In this document: positions 1 through 7,809 of the stretch, piece by piece | Layout of the letters: each line of letters opens with the position of its first letter | Position numbering within the stretch: the first letter of the stretch is position 1 | Assembly (NCBI GenBank): GCA_934371915.1 | Contig: CAKROE010000044.1 | Coordinates: 1 to 19,410 of the forward strand | Direction of reading: 5' to 3' | Source: an uncultured Blautia sp. | Lineage (GTDB): Bacteria; Bacillota; Clostridia; Lachnospirales; Lachnospiraceae | DNA: 19,410 nucleotides | Position numbers and translations under genes: made by a program | The notes under the pieces: generated by a model | The model's input: the letters and a program-made list of their open reading frames with translations, nothing else | The model's database searches: none | Told to the model about the DNA's origin: nothing

Positions 1-77
1 ACTACCGATAGCGCTGTCCAGGACGATGGGGATTGCTGTAAAAAACGACAAAGTAAAGAAGGATCGGCAGATATTCG
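1..77. repeat. 77-bp direct repeat, copy 1
   Basis: This block begins ACTACCGATAGCGCTG and ends GCAGATATTCG. It recurs without a mismatch at 209-285, 208 bp away. Copy 1 touches the window edge, so the true repeat may be longer on the left. After the shared 77 bases the two copies diverge completely. Both strands contain open frames through the block, but none has a ribosome binding site or a recognisable protein family, so it is treated as non-coding. Bases 78-208 between the copies show nothing recognisable. Confidence 0.9.
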
Positions 78-208
78 CTCTATGACCTATCATAATGAGA
101 AAATGCCCGTGCAGGTGTATGTGTATTGAATTCTGAAACATCTGCAAGAGTCCACAGAAACAATTAAACATAGAAAAACTTATACGCTAATTCCTGTCCC
201 TGCGCACC

Positions 209-285
209 ACTACCGATAGCGCTGTCCAGGACGATGGGGATTGCTGTAAAAAACGACAAAGTAAAGAAGGATCGGCAGATATTCG
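209..285. repeat. 77-bp direct repeat, copy 2
   Basis: This is identical to bases 1-77. Its last 19 bases (267-285) are also the outer left arm of the long imperfect hairpin that reaches to 473, so the direct repeat and the hairpin overlap. That suggests copy 2 belongs to an element made of a body plus a palindromic end, and that copy 1 is a partial duplicate without the hairpin. Confidence 0.9.
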
Positions 286-473
286 ATATCAGGATGCTCT
301 GTATGTGTCTGATGAAGTACTTAGTACATAGGTTTTTGCGTTAATACAGAAAATGACACTGTCTGAGCGTAGCGAGTTTGTCATTTTCTGTATTGCATTT
401 AGCAAAGTTCTATGTGCTTAGTACTTCCAGATACATGCTGTCGCATCCATGTATCGAATATCTGCCGATCCTT
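267..473. repeat. Long imperfect inverted repeat (hairpin element) downstream of tex
   Basis: The outer arms are a perfect 20-bp inverted match (267-286 with 454-473). Inside lie GGATGC/GCATCC (292-297 with 443-448) and a 17-bp arm with two mismatches (314-330 with 411-427). The core is a perfect 16-bp arm, AATACAGAAAATGACA (343-358), pairing with 379-394. The whole can fold into one roughly 207-nt hairpin. It sits 20 bp beyond the tex stop codon and could slow or end transcription. No T-run follows the core stem on either strand, so it is not a textbook intrinsic terminator. A MITE-like or other dispersed palindromic element is the main alternative. Confidence 0.8.
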
Positions 474-493
474 TATATACCATTTACTTTATT

Positions 494-2647
494 TTACTTA
501 ATCCCCTTCATGGACAAGCTGATTCTCTTCTTCTTCATATCCACTCCAAGTACTCTTACATCCACCACATCCCCGACAGCCACTGCCTCAAGCGGATGTT
601 TAATATATCTCTCACTCATCTCGGAGATATGCACCAGTCCATCCTGATGAACACCGATATCCACAAATGCCCCGAAATCAATAACATTACGGACAGTTCC
701 TTTAAGGATCATCCCTTCTTTGAGGTCTTTCATATCAAGTACATCTGTACGGAGTACCGGTTTCGGCATTTCATCACGCGGATCTCGTGCCGGTTTTTCC
801 AACTCTTTTACAATATCGCGAAGTGTCGGCTCACCGACTCCCAGCTCTTCCGCCAGCTTCTTATAATTCTTGATCTGTTTGGAAATACCACTCAGCTTAC
901 CACCGGTAATATCTTCCGGTGTGTAACCCAGTTTTTCAAGAACTTTCTTTGCTGCATCATAGCTTTCCGGATGCACACTTGTCGCATCAAGCGGATTCTT
1001 GCCTCCGGTGATACGCGCAAAACCTGCACACTGCTCAAACGCTTTCGGTCCGAGTTTCGCTACTTTGAGAAGCTCACGGCGGCTTTCAAATCTGCCGTTT
1101 TCTTCACGGTATGCAACAATATTTTTCGCGATCACTTTACTGATGCCGGAAATATATTCCAGAAGGGATGCGGATGCTGTATTCAGGTCCACGCCGACTT
1201 TATTTACACAGTCCTCAACAACACCACTTAAAGCTTCGCCAAGCTTCTTCTGGTTCATATCGTGCTGATACTGACCGACACCGATAGACTGCGGTGTGAT
1301 CTTAACCAGCTCGGCAAGCGGGTCCTGCAGACGTCTTGCGATCGAAGCCGCGCTTCTCTGTCCTACATCGAAATTCGGAAACTCTTCTGTTGCCAGTTTA
1401 CTTGCAGAATATACAGACGCACCTGCCTCATTTGTGATTACGTACTGTACCTTTTCAGGAATTTCTTTGAGAAGTTCTACAATGATCTGTTCGGATTCTC
1501 TGGATGCAGTTCCGTTTCCAAGAGAAATCAGAGATACATTATATTTTTTGATCAGTTTTTTCAGAGTTTCCTTTGACGCGCGAATCTTTGCATCGTTTGT
1601 CGGCGCAGTCGGATAAATAACTGTTGTATCGAGAACCTTTCCGGTCTCATCTACAACTGCCAGCTTACATCCTGTACGGAATGCAGGGTCCCATCCGAGT
1701 ACTACTTTGCCGACGATTGGAGGCTGCATCAGAAGCTGTTCCAGGTTCTTACCGAATACATGAATAGCTCCGTCCTCTGCTTTCTCAGTCAGATCACTTC
1801 TGATCTCACGCTCGATTGCCGGCGCGATCAGACGTTTGTAGCTATCCTCTACAACTTCGCGGAGAACCGGTTTTGTAACCGGATTCTCTCTGGTAATCAC
1901 CTGTTTCTGAAGCCATCCCATTGCCTCGTCTTCCGGTGCGCTGATCTTGACTGTGAGCATTTTTTCTTTTTCACCACGGTTCAGTGCAAGCACACGATGT
2001 CCTGCGAGCTTTTTGATCGGTTCTTCAAATTCATAGTACATCTCATAAACAGAAGATTCCTCAGGATTTTTGGCTGCGGATACTACAGTTCCTTTGTCCA
2101 TGGTAAGTTTACGGAGATAGATACGGTAATCTGCCTCATCAGAAATATGCTCTGCGATAATATCTTTTGCACCATTGATTGCATCTTCTACAGTCTCTAC
2201 ACCTTTTTCTTCTGATAAAAATGCCTTTGCCTCTTCTTCAAGAGATTTATTTGTCATCTGAAGCATAATGATGTTTGCCAGTGGCTCCAGACCTTTTTCC
2301 TTTGCTATGATTGCACGTGTACGACGTTTTGGACGATAAGGACGATAAAGATCCTCAACGACCACAAGTGTCTGCGCATCCAGAATCTGTTTTTTCAGTT
2401 CCTGCGTCAGTTTTCCCTGTTCCTCGATGCTTCCGAGCACCTGATTTTTCTTGTCTTCCAGATTACGAAGATATGTCAGTCTTTCGTGAAGTGTACGAAG
2501 CTGTTCATCATTCAGAGAACCGGTAGCTTCTTTACGATAACGGGAAATAAAAGGAATTGTGCAGCCCTCGTCGATCAGTTTGACGGCTGCCTCCACCTGC
2601 CATTTTTCTACTTTAAGTTCTCTGGTTATAACCTGAATAATGTCCAT
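494..2647 (-). CDS. tex: Tex family RNA-binding transcription accessory protein
   Basis: This 717-residue protein has the full Tex layout: an N-terminal helical domain, a YqgF/RNase H-like domain starting at about residue 313 (VVLGWDPAFRTGCKLAVVD), helix-hairpin-helix repeats at about 485-550 (ending KLGPKAFEQCAGF), and a C-terminal S1 RNA-binding domain at about 642-714 (GTVRNVIDFGAFVDIGVHQDG). Bacterial Tex proteins bind nucleic acid and act on transcription in the cytoplasm; the precise role is not settled. Length fits Gram-positive members. The ATG at 2647 is preceded by AAGGAGA. The gene begins 11 bp after the DUF975 stop codon, so it is probably the last gene of a six-gene minus-strand transcript. 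No truncation is seen. Confidence 0.95.
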   Translation of the reverse strand: MDIIQVITRELKVEKWQVEAAVKLIDEGCTIPFISRYRKEATGSLNDEQLRTLHERLTYLRNLEDKKNQVLGSIEEQGKLTQELKKQILDAQTLVVVEDLYRPYRPKRRTRAIIAKEKGLEPLANIIMLQMTNKSLEEEAKAFLSEEKGVETVEDAINGAKDIIAEHISDEADYRIYLRKLTMDKGTVVSAAKNPEESSVYEMYYEFEEPIKKLAGHRVLALNRGEKEKMLTVKISAPEDEAMGWLQKQVITRENPVTKPVLREVVEDSYKRLIAPAIEREIRSDLTEKAEDGAIHVFGKNLEQLLMQPPIVGKVVLGWDPAFRTGCKLAVVDETGKVLDTTVIYPTAPTNDAKIRASKETLKKLIKKYNVSLISLGNGTASRESEQIIVELLKEIPEKVQYVITNEAGASVYSASKLATEEFPNFDVGQRSAASIARRLQDPLAELVKITPQSIGVGQYQHDMNQKKLGEALSGVVEDCVNKVGVDLNTASASLLEYISGISKVIAKNIVAYREENGRFESRRELLKVAKLGPKAFEQCAGFARITGGKNPLDATSVHPESYDAAKKVLEKLGYTPEDITGGKLSGISKQIKNYKKLAEELGVGEPTLRDIVKELEKPARDPRDEMPKPVLRTDVLDMKDLKEGMILKGTVRNVIDFGAFVDIGVHQDGLVHISEMSERYIKHPLEAVAVGDVVDVRVLGVDMKKKRISLSMKGIK

Positions 2648-2658
2648 TATGTTCTCCT

Positions 2659-3408
2659 TTATGTCTCACTGTAAAATGTATTATTTTGCGGCTCTGTATC
2701 AGCCAGTTCCATATAAAAAACTGTCTCACTCATATAAATATAAGGGAAGAGCCAGAGAAGACCGATATACATCGAAAAAAGTGATAAAATCGCCAGCGGA
2801 ATAAAACTGAGCATCATCAGCCAGTATTTCAGGATATGTCCTCTCATCAAGCGTGCGCTTGTTTTCAGTGCTTCTATTCCACCCATTTCCGGATTATCCG
2901 CAAGCAGACAGAATGTCAGCATAAACGGTGTTGTCAGAAGCACCTCCAGAACAACTCCGATCAGAAGCATCGCAAGACACAGCTCGAGCCATGCAATCTG
3001 CTCTGCCTCCGTGTTTCCTGCTTTCACTATAAATGCCACGTAATAAAATGGCAGCTGCGCCACAGTGTTCAGAAGTGAAAGGATAAATCCTGCCACCAGC
3101 ACCCTGTCCGGCCCGTTATGAAACAGATAAAGAAGGTTTCCTAAGGAAACCTCCCTGTCACGTGCCATATTCAGGAGCATGTAGCTGTATCCGGCCCGAA
3201 AGACCATGGCGATCAGTGAAAAGACAAATACAAAAACCTGTCCGGCCACCATCGGCCAGAGCGTACTTCCGGGAAATAATTGTATGGAAAGTATATTTCC
3301 GATAAAAGTTACTGCGCCAACTGCGAGTATACCGGCAATTGCAGAACCCCAGTGTCCACTGAGGTTCATTTTTGCCTGTTGTTTCCAGTACTTTATACTG
3401 CCGTTCAT
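2659..3408 (-). CDS. DUF975 family integral membrane protein
   Basis: This is a 249-residue, strongly hydrophobic protein with about five or six membrane spans. It opens with a short amphipathic stretch (KYWKQQAKMNLSGHW), followed by the first span near residues 20-50. The segment GGIEALKTSARLMRGHILKYW before the last spans is typical of DUF975 proteins, common in Clostridia and of unknown function. The C-terminal tail is polar. AAGGAG lies just before the ATG at 3408. The gene ends 11 bp before tex and starts 42 bp after the secreted protein upstream, which suggests co-transcription. I can support the family, not a biochemical role. Confidence 0.8.
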   Translation of the reverse strand: MNGSIKYWKQQAKMNLSGHWGSAIAGILAVGAVTFIGNILSIQLFPGSTLWPMVAGQVFVFVFSLIAMVFRAGYSYMLLNMARDREVSLGNLLYLFHNGPDRVLVAGFILSLLNTVAQLPFYYVAFIVKAGNTEAEQIAWLELCLAMLLIGVVLEVLLTTPFMLTFCLLADNPEMGGIEALKTSARLMRGHILKYWLMMLSFIPLAILSLFSMYIGLLWLFPYIYMSETVFYMELADTEPQNNTFYSET

Positions 3409-3450
3409 AAAAACTCCTTTTCAGCAGTTTTGAAAAAAGTACTTCCGTTT

Positions 3451-4656
3451 TTATTCATGATGAGCTGTTACAGAAGCAGCTTTGTTGCTGTCCTCATCTT
3501 TGTTAAACCAGAATTCCACATAATTTCTGATCTTTGCATCTTTATTCGGATAGATTCTTAAATAATCATCATTTTCTTCGGAAATGTAACCTTTTTCGTC
3601 TGCTATTTTTATAAGCTCTGTCTTGTCCGCTCCAAGCGTAATATCTCCGGAGAGTTTCATTGCAATACTTTCCGGATCATAAGTTGCAAAAGACAGTTCT
3701 CTGACAAAACAGTTCTCAAGAGCAGTTGCATTTTCTGTCTCGTTATAAACAGAAAAATGAATGCTCTGATTGTTTTTCATCATATCGATAAATGCAATTC
3801 CACTGCCCTCTACATACGGAGTGTCCTCTGCATCCTGGATTTCCCATCCGTTTGCTGTAAATGCAGATACCGGTGCCGGAAGACTGTAAAGATCTCCCAT
3901 GTATTCGACAGCTGTATCCATCATATCGTCACCAAGCGCTGTCGGTGCTTCATAAGAAGTAACAATGTCCGGAACTTCATCACTGACTGTTCCCTTATCA
4001 TAACCTTCCGGTTCCTCAAAGTTTCTCATGTCCACTTCTTTCAGAGTATTGTCATCTTTAAATACAGAAAGTTCTACTTCCTGATAACTGTCCTTCTCAT
4101 AGGTTAATTTTGTATAAAGGTCACCCTCATATGTATCGCTTGGCTCTCCATATGCAGCTTTGATGTCATCGATTGTAGCTTTGCCTAATTCAAGACCGCC
4201 CGGAAGCTTCACAGAAACAGTACTCAGATCAATATCATATGAACCATCCACTGAGATTCCACCGATCAGACAGTCTTCCAGTCCTGCTTCATTTATGCCA
4301 AGGTTTATCACATCTGCATAAACACTGCTCGCTCCTTTGTTAAACGTCAACATTCCATAAGAATTGGTGGATACCTTTGTGTCCGGATCTTCTCTGGAAC
4401 TTAATTCCCATCCCATATCCGTAAACTCCTGATATGTCATAGGAAATTTCATTGTCTGACCGTCAAACTCCATGCTGAAACTGTAGATGTCGTCTCCCAG
4501 TTCTCCGGTACTTTCAGAATCTGCGGAATCTTCTGCTGTCGCAGCTTCTGTCACTTCGGCTTCTGTGGTTGTCTCTGTCGCATCTGCTGCATAAGCAGAC
4601 ACTGGTGAAAGCATCATACAACCTGTCAGTACCATAATCAGTGTTTTCTTTTTCAT
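3451..4656 (-). CDS. Secreted protein with a duplicated domain, function unknown
   Basis: This is a 401-residue exported protein. The N-terminus (KKK, hydrophobic core, SAYA then ADA) fits signal peptidase I cleavage near residue 23. An LTGC lipobox-like motif at 10-13 leaves lipoprotein processing possible, although the hydrophobic stretch before it is short. A Thr/Glu/Ser-rich linker (24-56) follows. Residues about 58-212 and 249-397 look like two diverged copies of one domain: FTDMGWEL matches FTANGWEI, DCLIGGISVD matches NCFVRELSFA, and LELGKATIDDIKAAYG matches ITLGADKTELIKIADE. GGGGGT precedes the ATG at 4656. It lies 44 bp after the aspartate kinase stop and 42 bp before DUF975. I do not recognise the family. 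Confidence 0.85.
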   Translation of the reverse strand: MKKKTLIMVLTGCMMLSPVSAYAADATETTTEAEVTEAATAEDSADSESTGELGDDIYSFSMEFDGQTMKFPMTYQEFTDMGWELSSREDPDTKVSTNSYGMLTFNKGASSVYADVINLGINEAGLEDCLIGGISVDGSYDIDLSTVSVKLPGGLELGKATIDDIKAAYGEPSDTYEGDLYTKLTYEKDSYQEVELSVFKDDNTLKEVDMRNFEEPEGYDKGTVSDEVPDIVTSYEAPTALGDDMMDTAVEYMGDLYSLPAPVSAFTANGWEIQDAEDTPYVEGSGIAFIDMMKNNQSIHFSVYNETENATALENCFVRELSFATYDPESIAMKLSGDITLGADKTELIKIADEKGYISEENDDYLRIYPNKDAKIRNYVEFWFNKDEDSNKAASVTAHHE

Positions 4657-4700
4657 TAGTGATTACCCCCTGTGCTTTATATTTTATCTAATCTGCAGGA

Positions 4701-5909
4701 TCAGTCTGCCAGATTAAAAGCATCATGTACGGCATTCATAGCTCTTACGCCGTCTTTTTCGTTGATCAGAACGGTGACACGGATCTCAGAAGTAGAGATC
4801 ATGTTGATGTTGACCCCTTCATTGTAAAGACTTTCAAACATCTTAGCTGCTACTCCGGGATTGCTCATCATACCTGCTCCGACGATAGAAAGTTTCGCAA
4901 TATTTCTTTCGGCATGCAGTTCCTGATATCCAAGACGCGCTTTATGTTCTTCCAGAGCTGCCATCGCATCATCCAGATCTTTGCCGTCAACGGTAAAGGA
5001 AATATCCTTCGTGCCGGCACGTCCGATAGACTGCAGGATCACATCCACGTTGATATGTTTTTTGGCAAGTACATCAAATAATTTAAACGCCATACCTGGC
5101 ATATCTCTAAGTCCGATCACGGCAATTCGTACAGCGTCTGTGTCAAGAGCCACTCCGCTGATCAGCATTCTTTCCACTGTTACTTCCTCCTTTACGACAG
5201 TTCCTTCACTGTTATTCAGACTGGAACGTACCACAAGCGGTACGCCATATTTTTTTGCCATTTCGACAGAACGGTTATGAAGCACACCAGCTCCAAGCGT
5301 TGCCAGATCCAGCATCTCATCATAAGTGATTTCTTTCAGTTTGCGTGCATTCGGCACCTTTCGCGGATCAGCAGTATAAACACCATCCACATCTGTATAG
5401 ATCTCACATGCATCTGCATGAAGGGCTGCTGCCAGTGCAACGGCCGTCGTATCGGAACCGCCTCTTCCAAGCGTCGTATAATCGTCGTATTTATTGATTC
5501 CCTGGAAACCTGTGACAACTACAATCTTACGGTTTTCCAGTTCTCTGCGGATACGCTCTGTATCAATTCGTTTCAGACGTGCATTTCCGTGTACACTGGT
5601 CGTATGCATGGATACCTGAAATGCATTCAGAGATACCGCCGGTACTCCCAGCTTATCCAGAGCCATTGCCATCAGTGATACAGACATCTGCTCACCGATC
5701 GTAAAAAGCATATCCATTTCTCTTTTTGGTGGTTTTTCGTTGATATCTTCTGCCATGGTGATCAGTTCATCGGTGTATTTTCCCATTGCAGAAAGTACGA
5801 CCACCACGTCATTGCCTTTTTTGTATTCTTCTACGCACCGGTTCGCAACATTGTAGATTCTTTCTTTATTCGCTACAGATGTGCCGCCGAATTTCTTTAC
5901 TATTAACAT
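4701..5909 (-). CDS. lysC: Aspartate kinase (aspartokinase)
   Basis: This enzyme phosphorylates L-aspartate, the first step towards lysine, diaminopimelate, threonine and methionine. The 402-residue protein has the amino-acid kinase signature KKFGGTSVANKERI at the start, TTLGRGGSDTTAVALAA near residue 150, and a nucleotide-site segment EIYTDVDGVYTADPR. Two C-terminal ACT domains follow, from about 262 (VIGLRDMPGMAFKLFDVL) and 340 (LSIVGAGMMSNPGVAAKMF), where feedback amino acids bind in this family. Length is normal. GGGAGGA precedes the ATG at 5909. The gene starts 23 bp after homoserine dehydrogenase, with which it must share a transcript. Which amino acid inhibits it cannot be read from the sequence. 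The symbol lysC is conventional; the operon partner hom suggests a threonine-branch role. Confidence 0.95.
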   Translation of the reverse strand: MLIVKKFGGTSVANKERIYNVANRCVEEYKKGNDVVVVLSAMGKYTDELITMAEDINEKPPKREMDMLFTIGEQMSVSLMAMALDKLGVPAVSLNAFQVSMHTTSVHGNARLKRIDTERIRRELENRKIVVVTGFQGINKYDDYTTLGRGGSDTTAVALAAALHADACEIYTDVDGVYTADPRKVPNARKLKEITYDEMLDLATLGAGVLHNRSVEMAKKYGVPLVVRSSLNNSEGTVVKEEVTVERMLISGVALDTDAVRIAVIGLRDMPGMAFKLFDVLAKKHINVDVILQSIGRAGTKDISFTVDGKDLDDAMAALEEHKARLGYQELHAERNIAKLSIVGAGMMSNPGVAAKMFESLYNEGVNINMISTSEIRVTVLINEKDGVRAMNAVHDAFNLAD

Positions 5910-5932
5910 AGCTTCCTCCCGGAATTATATTT

Positions 5933-7147
5933 TCAATCCTTTACACGGATCATGGTAATTACATTACCATTTAATTTATGTACCTTTTCTTCGTATGTGC
6001 CCTGCTTCATGCATTCTGTGATAAATCCAAATTCGCCCGGAAGATTTTTAAGGTTTACGATCTGCACATTGTCAAACACGGCTTCCACCTGCTCTACCGT
6101 CGTACCCTTGACACGTACAAAAAATCTTCCTTCGACTTCATCCATTGTCATAAGCTTCAGCGGACGGCTGGACCAGTTTGTCATGATATTTCTGTGAAGA
6201 TGTTTTGCTTCATCCACAACATCGGCAACAACGGCGCTTGCGGTAGGAAGCTTTCCGGCTCCGCTTCCGTAAAACATCGCATCACCGAGCACGTTGCCAT
6301 GTACAAAAACTGCATTGAATACATCATTAACACTGTAGAGCGGACTGGTCTGACCTACAAGGAACGGTGCAACCATTGCATAAAAAGAATCATCCCCGAT
6401 CTTGCGGCTCGTACCGAGAAGTTTGATTGTCATGCCAAGTTCTTCGGCATACTCCATATCTTCCGGTGTGATCTTTGTGATTCCCTCTGTATAAATATCC
6501 TCATAATTGAGAAATTTGCCATATGCAAGTGAAGACAGAATTGCGATCTTGCGGCATGCATCATACCCTTCAACATCTGCAGTCGGATCTGCCTCTGCAT
6601 AGCCTTTCTGCTGTGCTTCTTTCAGAACTGCATCAAATTCTGATCCTTCTGTCGCCATTTTGTACATCATGTAGTTGGTCGTTCCATTCAGGATACCGGT
6701 GATCTCATCGATTTCATCTGCTGTCAGAGAAGAATTCAGCGCACGGATGATCGGAATTCCGCCACCGCAGCTTGCTTCAAATAAGAAGTTGATGTTCTTT
6801 GCGCTTGCAATCTCCATCAGCTCCGGACCATGCTTCGCAACCAGAGCTTTGTTTGATGTGCAGACACTCTTACCTGTCTCAAGTGCACGTTTTACAAAGG
6901 TATATGCCGGCTCGATTCCGCCCATAACTTCGACTACAATATCGACTTCCGGATCGTTTGCAATGATTTCATAATCATGTACGAGAACCTTTTCGACCGG
7001 GTCACCCGGAAAATCTCTCAAATCCAGAACATATTTTACATTGATCTCCGCGCCTGCGCGCTTATTGATGCTTTTGTGGTTTGTGTTGATGACTTCCACT
7101 ACACCGCTTCCAACTGTACCGTATCCTAATACCGCAATATTTACCAT
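5933..7147 (-). CDS. hom: Homoserine dehydrogenase
   Basis: This enzyme reduces aspartate semialdehyde to homoserine with NAD(P)H, at the entry to threonine and methionine synthesis. The 404-residue protein starts with a Rossmann motif (VLGYGTVGSGVVEVI). It contains TSNKALVAKHG, the substrate-site segment GILNGTTNYMMYKM and the catalytic region EADPTADVEGYDACRKIAIL. After about residue 325 there is a C-terminal extension in the ACT-domain position (RFFVRVKGTTVEQVEAVFDN...FGFITE), probably regulatory. It lies between the ACT/HTH protein (41 bp gap) and aspartate kinase (23 bp gap), an ordinary threonine-pathway cluster. GAGGAAGAC precedes the ATG at 7147. Confidence 0.95.
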   Translation of the reverse strand: MVNIAVLGYGTVGSGVVEVINTNHKSINKRAGAEINVKYVLDLRDFPGDPVEKVLVHDYEIIANDPEVDIVVEVMGGIEPAYTFVKRALETGKSVCTSNKALVAKHGPELMEIASAKNINFLFEASCGGGIPIIRALNSSLTADEIDEITGILNGTTNYMMYKMATEGSEFDAVLKEAQQKGYAEADPTADVEGYDACRKIAILSSLAYGKFLNYEDIYTEGITKITPEDMEYAEELGMTIKLLGTSRKIGDDSFYAMVAPFLVGQTSPLYSVNDVFNAVFVHGNVLGDAMFYGSGAGKLPTASAVVADVVDEAKHLHRNIMTNWSSRPLKLMTMDEVEGRFFVRVKGTTVEQVEAVFDNVQIVNLKNLPGEFGFITECMKQGTYEEKVHKLNGNVITMIRVKD

Positions 7148-7188
7148 GTCTTCCTCCTGTGTAATATGTTACAGTTCATAAATTTTAT

Positions 7189-7641
7189 CTATTCTCTACC
7201 GAGTATCTTCAGATAATGGATTCCTTCCTGACTCTCAATTTCTTCTATCATGGCTTCCGCGTCACCCTCGCCCGGCAGAATATCCACACTGAGCGTGAGA
7301 GTTGCGATTCCATTGATCGGAATACTCTGGTGAATCGTAAGAATATTTCCATGGAAATGCGCTATGGCCTGAAGTACTACAGACAAAATTCCCGGCTCAT
7401 CATCCATCTGAATGATAAAGGTGATCGTCTTTCCTCTTGTTTCTTCATGAAAAGGAAAAATATCATCCTTATATTTATAAAAGGAGCTTCGACTGATCCC
7501 GGTCTGCTCTGCTGCTTCCTGTACCGTGCTTACCTTCTCGGAATCCAGTAATTTCTTTGCCTGTACAACTTTCAGCAATACCTCCGGAACTGCCCGCTCC
7601 CTGACTACAAAATACTTTTTCTTCTGTGTTATTTTTTCCAT
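7189..7641 (-). CDS. ACT domain protein with HTH-like N-terminus (PheB/UPF0735 type)
   Basis: This is a 150-residue cytoplasmic protein. Residues about 37-57 (VSTVQEAAEQTGISRSSFYK) resemble a helix-turn-helix, followed by KYKDDIFPF. Residues 70-148 are an ACT domain with the usual DDEPGILSVVLQAIAHFHGNI strand-helix pattern for amino-acid binding. The architecture matches the UPF0735/PheB family found beside aromatic or threonine pathway genes in Firmicutes. It is the first gene of the hom-lysC directon and has the leader hairpin 41 bp upstream, so an amino-acid-sensing regulatory role is a natural inference; DNA binding is not proven for the family. AGGAGCAGGA precedes the ATG at 7641. Confidence 0.88.
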   Translation of the reverse strand: MEKITQKKKYFVVRERAVPEVLLKVVQAKKLLDSEKVSTVQEAAEQTGISRSSFYKYKDDIFPFHEETRGKTITFIIQMDDEPGILSVVLQAIAHFHGNILTIHQSIPINGIATLTLSVDILPGEGDAEAMIEEIESQEGIHYLKILGRE

Positions 7642-7681
7642 GTCTGATTTCCTGCTCCTGTTGAATCCACATTCTTTACAG

Positions 7682-7743
7682 TATATACCCTCGTGGAGAT
7701 ATGTCCGTTTATAAGAGACACCTGTTCTCCTACGAGGGATATA
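7682..7743 (-). promoter_or_regulatory. Structured leader hairpin of the ACT-hom-lysC operon
   Basis: Read on the minus strand, the leader folds into three stacked stems. The outer stem pairs CCCTCGT (7738-7732) with ACGAGGG (7694-7688) and extends by an AT stem across a one-base bulge. The middle stem pairs GGAGA (7730-7726) with TCTCC (7099-style complement at 7699-7695). The inner stem pairs GTGTC with GACAT around an 11-nt loop containing TATAAACG. It begins at the predicted transcription start and ends about 40 nt before the start codon. No T-run follows, so it is not a simple terminator. I could not match it to a riboswitch class that I know. Confidence 0.55.
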
Positions 7744-7769
7744 TTACCATATTATGCCCGCTTCTGCAA
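7741..7769 (-). promoter_or_regulatory. Predicted promoter of the ACT-hom-lysC operon
   Basis: On the minus strand TTGCAG (7769-7764) and TAATAT (7746-7741) are separated by exactly 17 bp. The implied start lies within the first bases of the leader hairpin, about 95 nt before the ACT gene's ATG. The match is by eye only. Confidence 0.5.
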
Positions 7770-7809
7770 TGGCTTTTATGAATCCTGACAGGCTCCAAGG
7801 CTGAATTTA

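Noticed and set aside
1..171. Minus-strand open frame from ATG 171 running off the left edge, hydrophobic in places (SFFTAIPIVLDSAIGS).
   Set aside because: There is no ribosome binding site, no known family, and half of it is the 77-bp repeat whose second copy sits in an unrelated context. Coding cannot be supported from the window.
449..1231. Plus-strand open frame of 260 codons opposite tex, plus many other plus-strand frames opposite the minus-strand genes.
   Set aside because: These are antisense shadows of well-supported genes, with no RBS and Cys/His/Phe-rich, low-complexity-like products.
4618..4630. LTGC as a lipoprotein lipobox in the secreted repeat protein.
   Set aside because: Not excluded, but the hydrophobic stretch before Cys13 is short and a good signal peptidase I site follows at SAYA, so I do not call it a lipoprotein.
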